This document shows, piece after piece, positions 8,833-16,691 of a stretch of DNA of 50,031 bases. Below the pieces are notes generated by a model, which had not been told where the DNA came from, did not search any database, and was given only the letters and a program-made list of their open reading frames with translations. The number at the start of each line of letters is the position of its first letter. Position 1 is the first letter of the stretch. This DNA comes from Gammaproteobacteria bacterium (GTDB lineage Bacteria > Pseudomonadota > Gammaproteobacteria > JADZEE01). A program made the translations under genes and the position numbers. The stretch spans positions 1-50,031 of the forward strand of contig JADZEE010000120.1 of assembly GCA_020850735.1 (NCBI GenBank). The letters run 5' to 3'.

Positions 8833-10887
8833 ATGGTCCGTAGTCTCGAAAGTTACGCCCAGGATCGCTGGCACGCCGGCGCACGCGATGCGATCGAGCT
8901 GCGCAATGCGGTCAACGGTGACGTCGTGGCGCTCGCCTCCAGCAGCGGCCTCGATTTCGCGGCCATGCTCGAGCACGGGCGCCGCGTCGGCGGGCCGGCG
9001 CTGCGCAAGCTCACCTTCCACCAGCGGGCGCTCATGCTCAAGGCGCTGGCGCAGTTCCTCGACGAACGCAAGTCGCAGTTTTACACGCTGTCGACCGCCA
9101 CCGGTGCCACCCGGCCGGATTCACGCGGCGACATCGATGGCGGCCTGGCGACCCTGTTCGTGTATGCGTCCAAGGGCCGGCGAGAGCTGCCCAACGACAC
9201 GGTGTACGTGGAGGGCGCTGCCGAGATCGTGTCCAGGGGCGGCAGTTTCATCGGCCAGCACGTGTGTGTGCCGCTGGAGGGTGTGGCGGTGCAGATCAAC
9301 GCTTACAACTTTCCCTGCTGGGGAATGCTGGAAAAGCTCGCGCCGTGCCTGCTCGCGGGGGTACCGGCGATCGTCAAGCCGGCGAGCAGCACCGCTTACC
9401 TCACCGAGGCGGTTTTCCGCGCCATGGTCGAGTCCGGGATCCTGCCCCCTGGCGCGGTCCAGCTCGTGTGCGGCGGCCTTGGCGACCTGTTCGATCATCT
9501 CACCTGCCAGGACGTGGTGGCGTTCACCGGTTCGGCCGGCACCGCGCTCAAACTGCGCTCCCATCCGCGCGTGCTGGCGCAGTCGGTGCGCTTCACCGCC
9601 GAGACCGACTCGCTCAACTGCTCCGTGCTCGGCCCCGACGCGGGGCCGGGCACGCCTGAATTCGAGCTTTACGTCAAGGAGGTCGTGCGTGAGATGACCG
9701 CCAAGGCGGGGCAGAAGTGCACCGCCATCCGCAGGGCCATCGTTCCCGAACGCCACCTCGCCGCCGTGATCGAGACGCTGTGCGCGCGCCTCGCGGCGGT
9801 GCGGGTCGGCAATCCCGCGCTCGCGGAAGTCGACATGGGGGCGCTGGCGAGCCTGGAGCAGCGCGCGCAGGTGCGCGCACGGGTTGCCGAGCTCGCGGCG
9901 GCGGGCGAGATCGTCTACGGCAGCCCGGAGCACGTGGACCTGCTCGATGCCGACGCCGCGCGCGGCGCATTTCTTTCGCCGATCCTGATTCACTGCCGCG
10001 ACCGCGACGCCGACAGCGCCGTGCATCGCGTCGAGGCCTTCGGTCCGGTCAGCACCGTCATCGGCTACGGCGACGTCGCCGAGGCCGTGACGATCGCGAA
10101 CCTGGGCCAGGGCAGCCTCGCCGCGTCGGTTGTCACCGGCGACGACCAGATCGCACGCACGATCGCCCTGGGGATCGCTCCGTGGCACGGGCGCGTACTC
10201 GTCCTCAACCGCGACTGCGCGAAGGAATCCACCGGTCACGGCGTGCCGCTGCCGCACCTGGTGCACGGTGGTCCGGGACGTGCCGGCGGCGGGGAGGAAA
10301 TGGGCGGTGTGCGCGGCGTGCTCCATTACATGCAGCGCACGGCCCTGCAGGGTTCGCCGACCACGTTGACGCGGATCTGCAATCGCTGGATGCCGGGCGC
10401 TGCGACGAGCGCGACGCCGGTGCATCCGTTTCGCAGGTTTTTCGAGGAGCTCAACGTCGGCGACACGACCCATACCGCCACGCACACCGTCACGATCGAC
10501 GACATCGAGCGCTTCGCGAAGCTGACGGGCGACGAGTTCTATGCGCACATGGACGAGGAGGCGGCGCGAGCGAATCCGTTCTTCGACGGCCGGGTAGCGC
10601 ATGGCTACTTCGTCGTTTCCCGCGCCGCGGGACTGTTCGTTGATCCGGCGCCCGGACCGGTGCTCGCCAACTACGGCCTCGAGAACCTGCGCTTTACCAA
10701 ACCCGTGTATCCGGGCGACACGATCGGTGTGCGCTTCACCTGCAAGCAGAAGACGGCGCGCGAGGGCGAAGGCCACGGCGAAGTCCGCTGGGATACCGAG
10801 ATCAGGAACCAGAACGGCGAGACCGTTGCGGCCTATGACGTATTGACGATGGTCGCGCGGCGCCCGCTCGGTTCGGATCCGCATTGA
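8833..10887 (+). CDS. paaZ: Bifunctional oxepin-CoA hydrolase / aldehyde dehydrogenase PaaZ
   Basis: PaaZ opens oxepin-CoA hydrolytically and oxidises the resulting aldehyde with NADP+ to 3-oxo-5,6-dehydrosuberyl-CoA. The 684-residue fusion has an N-terminal aldehyde dehydrogenase domain (about 1-520) with catalytic Glu257 (FTAETDSLN) and Cys296 (KAGQKCTA). Its C-terminal MaoC-type hydratase domain (about 530-684) has the GDEFYAHMD motif, with D567 and H572 as likely catalytic pair. These positions match E. coli PaaZ closely (E256/C295, D561/H566). A strong AGGAG lies just before the start. Both halves look intact. Confidence 0.96.
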   Translation: MVRSLESYAQDRWHAGARDAIELRNAVNGDVVALASSSGLDFAAMLEHGRRVGGPALRKLTFHQRALMLKALAQFLDERKSQFYTLSTATGATRPDSRGDIDGGLATLFVYASKGRRELPNDTVYVEGAAEIVSRGGSFIGQHVCVPLEGVAVQINAYNFPCWGMLEKLAPCLLAGVPAIVKPASSTAYLTEAVFRAMVESGILPPGAVQLVCGGLGDLFDHLTCQDVVAFTGSAGTALKLRSHPRVLAQSVRFTAETDSLNCSVLGPDAGPGTPEFELYVKEVVREMTAKAGQKCTAIRRAIVPERHLAAVIETLCARLAAVRVGNPALAEVDMGALASLEQRAQVRARVAELAAAGEIVYGSPEHVDLLDADAARGAFLSPILIHCRDRDADSAVHRVEAFGPVSTVIGYGDVAEAVTIANLGQGSLAASVVTGDDQIARTIALGIAPWHGRVLVLNRDCAKESTGHGVPLPHLVHGGPGRAGGGEEMGGVRGVLHYMQRTALQGSPTTLTRICNRWMPGAATSATPVHPFRRFFEELNVGDTTHTATHTVTIDDIERFAKLTGDEFYAHMDEEAARANPFFDGRVAHGYFVVSRAAGLFVDPAPGPVLANYGLENLRFTKPVYPGDTIGVRFTCKQKTAREGEGHGEVRWDTEIRNQNGETVAAYDVLTMVARRPLGSDPH

Positions 10888-10914
10888 ACGGGCCGCCGTG
10901 ACCGGGCACCGGGA

Positions 10915-11415
10915 ATGGATCCGATGAGCGATACCGCGTTTCTGCGCACCCACACGGACGTGGTCCGGCCGGAGTGGATCGACTACAACGGCCACATGAA
11001 CGTGGCCTATTACGTCGTCGTGTTCGACGCCGCCACCGACGCGTTTCTCGAGCACATCGGCATGGACGCGGACTTTCGCGCGACGCGCGGCGGATCGACC
11101 TTTGCGGTCGAGATGCACGTCAGTTACCTGCGCGAGCTCAAGCTCGACGACCCGGTAAGCGTGCTGACCCGCCTGCTCGACCACGATTCCAAGCGCATCC
11201 ACTATTTCCACGCTATGCATCACGCGCGGGACGGCTACCTCGCGGCGACCTGCGAGCTCATGAGTCTGTACGTGGACACGACGCGGCGCCGGGCAGCGCC
11301 CATGCCCGAGTCGATCCGCGCGGCGCTCGCGCGGCTGCTGCACACGCACGCGACGCATGCCTGGCCACGGCAGGCCGGCCACCGGATCGGCATACCCGGG
11401 CGCCGCCCGGGCTGA
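10915..11415 (+). CDS. Hot-dog fold thioesterase (4HBT type)
   Basis: A 166-residue single-domain acyl-CoA thioesterase. The segment EWIDYNGHMNVAYYVVVFDAATDAF carries the conserved Asn-Gly-His-Met-Asn of YbgC/FadM-like enzymes, with an Asp next to it as likely catalytic residue. The C-terminal 25 residues are Arg/His-rich and probably disordered. A second ATG three codons in (10924) may be the true start. It begins 28 bp after paaZ in the same direction, which suggests co-transcription and a role in releasing CoA during aromatic degradation; the substrate is unknown. Confidence 0.82.
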   Translation: MDPMSDTAFLRTHTDVVRPEWIDYNGHMNVAYYVVVFDAATDAFLEHIGMDADFRATRGGSTFAVEMHVSYLRELKLDDPVSVLTRLLDHDSKRIHYFHAMHHARDGYLAATCELMSLYVDTTRRRAAPMPESIRAALARLLHTHATHAWPRQAGHRIGIPGRRPG

Positions 11416-11457
11416 TCGGCGCCGGCGCGCGGACGCGGTGATGGTTTCATATGGCTC

Positions 11458-11694
11458 TCAGCCCTGCGCGCGCGTGCCGCGCAGGCCGTTGCGCGCGCGC
11501 AGGGCCTGGATCTTGAGCTTGCGCAGCACGTGGCGCGCCCACGCGAATTCGGTCGCGAGCAGCGCCAGGCCGGCGGGAATGACGATGAACGCCGGCCCGG
11601 GCAGCACGATCATGGCGATGCCGACGATCATGACGCTCACACCGAGTACCAGCACCAGCAGCCGGCGCAAGGTGATGTAGGTCAGCCTGAGCAC
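11458..11694 (-). CDS. PGPGW-family small membrane protein
   Basis: A 78-residue protein with two hydrophobic helices (about 8-28 and 30-50). The second contains LPGPAFIVIPAGLALLATEFAWA, the signature of the PGPGW family of putative transmembrane proteins. Biochemical function is unknown. The tail is basic (RARNGLRGTR), placing it on the cytoplasmic side. It converges with the thioesterase gene, 42 bp apart. Confidence 0.8.
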   Translation of the reverse strand: MLRLTYITLRRLLVLVLGVSVMIVGIAMIVLPGPAFIVIPAGLALLATEFAWARHVLRKLKIQALRARNGLRGTRAQG

Positions 11695-11842
11695 GGCGGC
11701 GGGATCGGTGCGCCCGCGACTCGCTGCAGCCCGGCGGCGAAGCCGGCCGGTATCCGGCGCGCATGCGATCCCGCCGCGCGCAGGAGGGGTTCACCCCGCT
11801 GTCCGGGGTTGCGCCAGCTGGGCGCCGCATTCATCACGCGCG

Positions 11843-12631
11843 CTACGCCGTCACGTCCACCTGGATCGCCAGATGGTCCGACATGCGTCGCCAGCGATCG
11901 CCGTGCACGACCCGTGCATCCACGGGGCGCAGATTGCGCACGTAGATCCGGTCCAGGGCCAGTACCGGGCTCCACGCCGGAAAGGTCCGGGCGTGCTTGC
12001 GGCTGAGCGCGTGAAACGCCTCGTCGAGCCCGACTTCGCGGCGCAGACGGCTGGTGGCCGTGCCGCGCCAGTCGTTGAAGTCGCCGCCGATGACGAGCGG
12101 TGCGTCGTGCGGGACGGCTGCCTCGATCCGCCGGCACAGCAGCCCGATCTGACGCCGGCGAGTCGCTTCGAACAGATCCAGGTGCAAACAGCCGAGGTGC
12201 AGCGGCGAGCCGTCCGGCAGCTCGACCTCGGCGTGCAGCAGACCGCGTCGCTCCCAGGAGTTGATCGACAGATCGATGTTCTCCCAGCTACGGATCGGCA
12301 GGCGGCTGAGGATCGCATTCCCGTGGTCGCCGTCGGGGTAAAAGGCGTTGGCACCGTAGGCACAGTGCGGCCAGGTCCCCTCTGCCAGGTAGCGCGTCTG
12401 CGAACCGCCGGGCCAGGCTTCAAAACGTTCACGATGACGCTGGTGCTCGCCGATCACCTCCTGCACGAGCACGATGTCGGCGTCGAGCGCGGCCAGCGCC
12501 GTGCGGATCCCGTCGAGCACGAAGCGCCGGTTGGCCGGACCGAGGCCCTTGTGGATGTTGTAGGAGACGATGCGCAGGCGCGGGCTGGACGAGGGAATCT
12601 CGAGCGGCGAGGTGGCGATGGGCCGCGTCAT
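11843..12631 (-). CDS. Endonuclease/exonuclease/phosphatase-fold protein
   Basis: A 262-residue EEP superfamily enzyme, a metal-dependent phosphodiesterase fold that acts on nucleic acids or phospholipid/inositol phosphates. Motifs in order are RIVSYNIHKG (metal-binding Asn), VLVQEV (Glu), HLDLFEATRR, the GGDFNDWRG active-site Asp/Asn and the terminal MSDHLAI Asp-His pair. All catalytic positions appear intact. It resembles the YbhP/cardiolipin-cluster subgroup in size, but the substrate is not clear. The gene stands alone between the PGPGW gene and the AOR gene. Confidence 0.85.
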   Translation of the reverse strand: MTRPIATSPLEIPSSSPRLRIVSYNIHKGLGPANRRFVLDGIRTALAALDADIVLVQEVIGEHQRHRERFEAWPGGSQTRYLAEGTWPHCAYGANAFYPDGDHGNAILSRLPIRSWENIDLSINSWERRGLLHAEVELPDGSPLHLGCLHLDLFEATRRRQIGLLCRRIEAAVPHDAPLVIGGDFNDWRGTATSRLRREVGLDEAFHALSRKHARTFPAWSPVLALDRIYVRNLRPVDARVVHGDRWRRMSDHLAIQVDVTA

Positions 12632-12714
12632 GGAGGCCCACTATGCCACGGCGGCCGGCGCACGGGTACCGGGCGCCGCACGTGGCGCGGCTGCGGCGCT
12701 ACGGCGCCGCAGCG

Positions 12715-14454
12715 TCAGCCGGAGGCGCCGAGGCTGAACAGCGCGTCGCTCACCACGGGCGGCTGCTTGGCCGACTGGATATCCGCGGCCGAAACGTCGA
12801 ATTTCATGCTGCCGTCCGGACCCACGCCTTCGTTGCGCATGCAATCGGGCAGGTCGTCGTCGGCCTGTGTGAAACCGGCGCGACGGTTGAATTCCCATTC
12901 GTCCTGCAGGCATTGCCAACCGACGTCCAGGATCTGCTCGCGGCTGACTTGCTCACCGAGAAAGTGGGTGTAGAACTCGCGCACCTGGTCGAGATTCACG
13001 GACAGGAACATGCAGAAGCCGGAGGAATCGGTGACCGCGCAGGCGATCTGCATGTTCCGCGATGCCTGCGCCGCTTCCGCGCCGCCGATCTTGGGATCGA
13101 TGACCAGACCGGCGGTGTGATCGGCGCCCATGGCACTGCTGGCATAGGTGACGCCCGCCGCCTTGAGCGGGCGCGGATCCCAGGCGGGGAGGGCCTGGCC
13201 CTTCACCACCGGCACGCGCCCGTGCTTGCGTTTTTCCCCGACGTACGCGGCACCGTTGCCGATCATCAGCGCCGTCTCGTCGCCCTGGGCGATACCCTCG
13301 AGCAGGCGTTTCGCGCCCGCGGCGTCACCCCATTGCATGCCGCCGGAGTCCATCAGCACGGCGATCGCGGCGCCGGTCTCGATGGTGTCGAGACCGACCT
13401 CGTCGCACAGGCGATCCAGCGCGCCGACCGCCTCCCAATCGTTGATGGCGCAGCTCGAACCGAGCAGCGTGAGCGTCTCGAACTCCAGTGCCGAGGTGAG
13501 GTAGTTACCGTCCTTGTCGTTGACGATGTTGGAGCAGCGCACGATGCACCCGTTCATGCAGTTGTGCATGCCGCCGCCGCGGGTCTCGAAGCTCTTGACG
13601 ATGTTGGCGCCGTCGAGCTTCTCAAACTCGGGATTGCGCCCCTCGGTACGGTTCTTGTAGGGAAAGGTATAGAGCATGTTGGCGATCGGCACCACCGAGC
13701 TCGTGCCGAACTTGAACATCTGGTAGGTCTGGCTCGCCAGGTAGCTCTTGGCAAACGACTTGCTCAGGGTGGTGAACGCTTTGTCGTCGGCCGCTGTCAA
13801 AGCCTTGGTATGGCCTGGATCGATGGCGATCCATTTCAGACACTTCGATCCCATCACCGCGCCGGGGCCGCCGCGCGCCGCGTGCCGCGCCGGGTGGCGG
13901 TTCTTGCTCTGGTCGGTACAGGCGACGGACGCCCCGCGCAGCATGAGCTCGCCCGCCGGACCGATGGAGATCGCCGAAGCGGTCTTGGGATAGTTGGCCA
14001 GCAGCTTGGCGCAGGTGGGGTAATTCCACAGGCCTTTGTACTCGTCCGCCGGCAGCACACGCGCCCCGGCGGCGGTGATCTCCAGGCCGTACCGGCGGTT
14101 GCGGTCCGCTGGCTGGCCGGTGACGATGATGGCGCGGACGCCGAGCTTCATCAGGTGCTGGCCCGGGTTGCCGCCGGCATTGGATTCCTTGATGCCGTTG
14201 GTCAGCGGGCTCTTGCAGCCGACCGACAGCCGCCCGGAGGTCGGCGCGGACGTGCCGGACAGGATGCCTGGAGCGATGACCAGCACATTGTCCGGGCCGA
14301 GCGGATCGGCCTCCGGACGGCCCTGCTCGAGCATGATGCGGGCCGTCAGGGCCCGGCCACCGAGCAGCTTCCACGCCGCGGGAAACGGCCGCACCTCGAC
14401 GCTCTGATCGGTCATGTTCAGGTAGATGATGTTTTCCTTGCGCACTGCGGCCAT
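12715..14454 (-). CDS. Aldehyde:ferredoxin oxidoreductase family tungsto/molybdoenzyme
   Basis: A 579-residue AOR-family enzyme. The family carries a tungsten- or molybdenum-bis-pyranopterin and one 4Fe-4S cluster, and oxidises aldehydes to acids (or reverses this). The N-terminal AOR domain shows GGRALTARIM, APGILSGTSAPTSGR and the pterin-binding RHAARGGPGAVMGSK. The cluster cysteines are C299, C303 and C307 (CMNGCIVRC), with a fourth Cys near the end (SSGFCMF). The spacing is CX3CX3C rather than the CX2CX3C of Pyrococcus AOR. No ferredoxin or electron-transfer partner gene is adjacent. Given the nearby paa genes, phenylacetaldehyde is a possible but unproven substrate. Confidence 0.9.
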   Translation of the reverse strand: MAAVRKENIIYLNMTDQSVEVRPFPAAWKLLGGRALTARIMLEQGRPEADPLGPDNVLVIAPGILSGTSAPTSGRLSVGCKSPLTNGIKESNAGGNPGQHLMKLGVRAIIVTGQPADRNRRYGLEITAAGARVLPADEYKGLWNYPTCAKLLANYPKTASAISIGPAGELMLRGASVACTDQSKNRHPARHAARGGPGAVMGSKCLKWIAIDPGHTKALTAADDKAFTTLSKSFAKSYLASQTYQMFKFGTSSVVPIANMLYTFPYKNRTEGRNPEFEKLDGANIVKSFETRGGGMHNCMNGCIVRCSNIVNDKDGNYLTSALEFETLTLLGSSCAINDWEAVGALDRLCDEVGLDTIETGAAIAVLMDSGGMQWGDAAGAKRLLEGIAQGDETALMIGNGAAYVGEKRKHGRVPVVKGQALPAWDPRPLKAAGVTYASSAMGADHTAGLVIDPKIGGAEAAQASRNMQIACAVTDSSGFCMFLSVNLDQVREFYTHFLGEQVSREQILDVGWQCLQDEWEFNRRAGFTQADDDLPDCMRNEGVGPDGSMKFDVSAADIQSAKQPPVVSDALFSLGASG

Positions 14455-14530
14455 GGAATTCTCCTCGCGGGGATCGTGGGGCGATGCCCGGCACGTGCTG
14501 GCATCGTGCTGCGGACAATATGCTGGTCTG

Positions 14531-14559
14531 AGCATAAGCGCGAAGTTCAGCGGATTCAA
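14531..14559 (-). promoter_or_regulatory. Candidate promoter of the AOR-family gene
   Basis: On the minus strand TTGAAT and TATGCT are separated by exactly 17 bp, about 75 bp upstream of the AOR start codon. This is one of the best sigma-70-like matches in the GC-rich part of the window. Confidence 0.55.
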
Positions 14560-14615
14560 CGTCTTGACATTCAGCCTGTTGCGCCATCGAGTGCCCCCCG
14601 CTAATCTGCCCGGCA

Positions 14616-14852
14616 ATGATCGATCCCACACCCCGCGCCGCTGCGCGGCACGGCGGGACCCGCTTGTGGGTACTCGTCACGGTGCTCGGCACCCTGCTGC
14701 TGTTTCTGCTCCAGAACATGGCTGTGACCAGGATCCGTTTTCTGCTCTGGTCGTGGGATCTGCCGGCAGCGGCCATGGTCCTGCTGTGGTTCGGCATGGG
14801 TGCCGCCGTGGGCTGGCTGCTCCACACGCTGCACGGTATCCGGCGGCGCTGA
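14616..14852 (+). CDS. LapA-like (DUF1049) small membrane protein
   Basis: A 78-residue inner-membrane protein with two helices (about 16-34 and 46-68). The segment FLLQNMAVTRIRFLLWSWDLPAAAMVLLWFGMGAAVGWLL has the hallmark N-x-x-x-T-x-x-x-F-L-x-W pattern of the LapA/DUF1049 family, which in E. coli (LapA/LapB) is linked to envelope and lipopolysaccharide assembly. No LapB gene is adjacent. It is followed by tamA after 66 bp. Confidence 0.8.
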   Translation: MIDPTPRAAARHGGTRLWVLVTVLGTLLLFLLQNMAVTRIRFLLWSWDLPAAAMVLLWFGMGAAVGWLLHTLHGIRRR

Positions 14853-14918
14853 AGCCCGACGCCAGAGGCCGCCGCAGCCATCCGGCCGCGCCGCACACGG
14901 CGCGCGCGCACCTCTTCC

Positions 14919-16691
14919 ATGCACGTTGACACCCGGCGCAGTCGCGCGGGCTCGTACCGCCGCGTGCGCGCGCTGCTGCTGATGCTGGCAGTGAGCGCTG
15001 TACGTGCCGCCGGCGCCGGCGTCGAGATCGATCTGGTCGGCCTCGAGGGACGATTGCGCGACAACGTGCTGGCGCAGCTGAGCATCAATCGACAGCATGA
15101 TGCCGCGAACGTGACGGCCGCGCGCGTGGAAGCCCTGCACCGGCGTGCGCCGGCCGAGATCAGACGGGGGCTCGAAGCGCTCGGCCACTACGAGCCGCAG
15201 ATCGACGCCACCCTGACGCAGACGGCCAGCGGCTGGCTGGCCCGCTACGTGGTCACGCCCGGCCCCGCCGTGCACGTGCGCTCGGTGGACATCCGCATCG
15301 ACGGCGAGGCGCATGACGACGCGGCGTTCGCCGCGGCAAAGGCGGGATTCCCGTTGCGGCCGGGCGACGTCCTCGATCACGGGGCCTATGCGCGCGGCAA
15401 GCAGGCGTTCGTGCGCCTGGCGGCCGAGCGCGGTTACTTCGACGGGCATTTCGTCGCCAGCGAAGTGCGGGTCGATCTGGCGGACCATGCCGCGACCGTC
15501 GTCGTCCATTACGATTCGGGTGCGCGCTATCGATTCGGTGAAATCCGCCTGCCCGCTACGGTGTTGCGGCCGGATTTCCTGAACCATTACGTGCCGTTCG
15601 CCGCTGGCGATCCCTATTCCGCGGACGCGCTGCTCGACCTCGAGGCCGCGCTGACCAACAGCGACTACTTCGCGTCGGTCGAAGTCAGTCCGCGGCGCGA
15701 CCAGGGCCTCGCCGGCGCGGTGCCGGTCGAGGTGCAGCTCGAGCCGCGCAAACCGCACAAATACGCGCTCGGCGCGGGTTTCGGTACGGACACGGGCCCG
15801 CGCGCGCGGGCCACGTGGGACATGCGCTACCTGAACGATCGGGGCCACCATGTCGGCGCCGATCTGCGCGTCTCGCCGGTCATCAGCAGCATTTCCGGGC
15901 GCTATACGATTCCGATCCGCGATCCGCGCCGCGACGAGTTCGCCTTCACCTCGAGCCTGCTGCGCGAGAACACCGACGCGAGCGACAGCAGCAAGTTTCA
16001 GGTCGGCGCGGCACGCCTGACCACGCGCTACGGCTGGCGCGAGACCCTGTCGCTCGACTATCTGCTGGAGGACTTCGACGTCAGCGGCGAAGGTGAGACG
16101 AGCGGGCTGCTGGTGCCCGGCGTCCGCTGGAACCGCATCTGGTCCGACGACCCGATCTACACCAGCGCCGGGCGCCGGCTCGGCCTGTCCCTGTCCGGCG
16201 CGCACACCGCGCTGCTGTCGGCCGTGTCCTTTGCGCGGCTGCAACTCGACGGCAAGTTCATACAGGCGCTCGGCGATGCCGCCAGGTTGATTGCACGCGC
16301 GGAGATCGGCGCGACCGTGGTCTCGGATTTCGACCGCTTGCCGGCCACGCAGCGCTTCTTCGCCGGCGGCGACAACAGTGTGCGCGGTTTCGACTTCCGT
16401 TCGCTCGGACCCCACGATGACGCCGGCGCAGTGGTCGGCGGACGCTACCTGGCGGTCGGCAGCGTCGAGATCGAAAGACGCGTGTACCGGAACTGGAGCG
16501 CGGCGCTGTTCACGGATTTCGGTAATGCGTTCAACCGTCCGGCACAGCTCGCCGACGTCGTCGCTTACAGCGTCGGTGCGGGTGTGCGCTGGCTCACGCC
16601 CATCGGCCTGCTCCGGGTCGACGTGGCGGCCGGCGTGTCCGAGCCCGATCCGCCCATCCGCCTGCACATCGTCGTGGGACCGGATCTGTGA
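14919..16691 (+). CDS. tamA: Translocation and assembly module outer-membrane protein TamA
   Basis: TamA is an Omp85-family outer-membrane beta-barrel that works with TamB to insert or transport envelope components. The 590-residue protein has a basic N-terminus and hydrophobic signal sequence (cleavage probably near residue 33), then about three POTRA domains (35-270), then a barrel. The barrel carries the Omp85 motif FFAGGDNSVRGFDFRSLGP and ends in LHIVVGPDL. The length fits TamA (about 577 in E. coli). Its stop overlaps the tamB GTG start by 4 bp, a typical coupled pair. Confidence 0.93.
   Translation: MHVDTRRSRAGSYRRVRALLLMLAVSAVRAAGAGVEIDLVGLEGRLRDNVLAQLSINRQHDAANVTAARVEALHRRAPAEIRRGLEALGHYEPQIDATLTQTASGWLARYVVTPGPAVHVRSVDIRIDGEAHDDAAFAAAKAGFPLRPGDVLDHGAYARGKQAFVRLAAERGYFDGHFVASEVRVDLADHAATVVVHYDSGARYRFGEIRLPATVLRPDFLNHYVPFAAGDPYSADALLDLEAALTNSDYFASVEVSPRRDQGLAGAVPVEVQLEPRKPHKYALGAGFGTDTGPRARATWDMRYLNDRGHHVGADLRVSPVISSISGRYTIPIRDPRRDEFAFTSSLLRENTDASDSSKFQVGAARLTTRYGWRETLSLDYLLEDFDVSGEGETSGLLVPGVRWNRIWSDDPIYTSAGRRLGLSLSGAHTALLSAVSFARLQLDGKFIQALGDAARLIARAEIGATVVSDFDRLPATQRFFAGGDNSVRGFDFRSLGPHDDAGAVVGGRYLAVGSVEIERRVYRNWSAALFTDFGNAFNRPAQLADVVAYSVGAGVRWLTPIGLLRVDVAAGVSEPDPPIRLHIVVGPDL

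Noticed and set aside
9121..11382. Long open frame on the minus strand (753 codons) across paaZ
   Set aside because: It is a shadow of paaZ and the thioesterase gene; no motif or start signal was found.
14564..14610. TTGACA before the LapA-like gene as a -35 box
   Set aside because: The nearest TAATCT-like box is 32 bp away, and at 17 bp there is no AT-rich -10 element, so a standard promoter is not supported.
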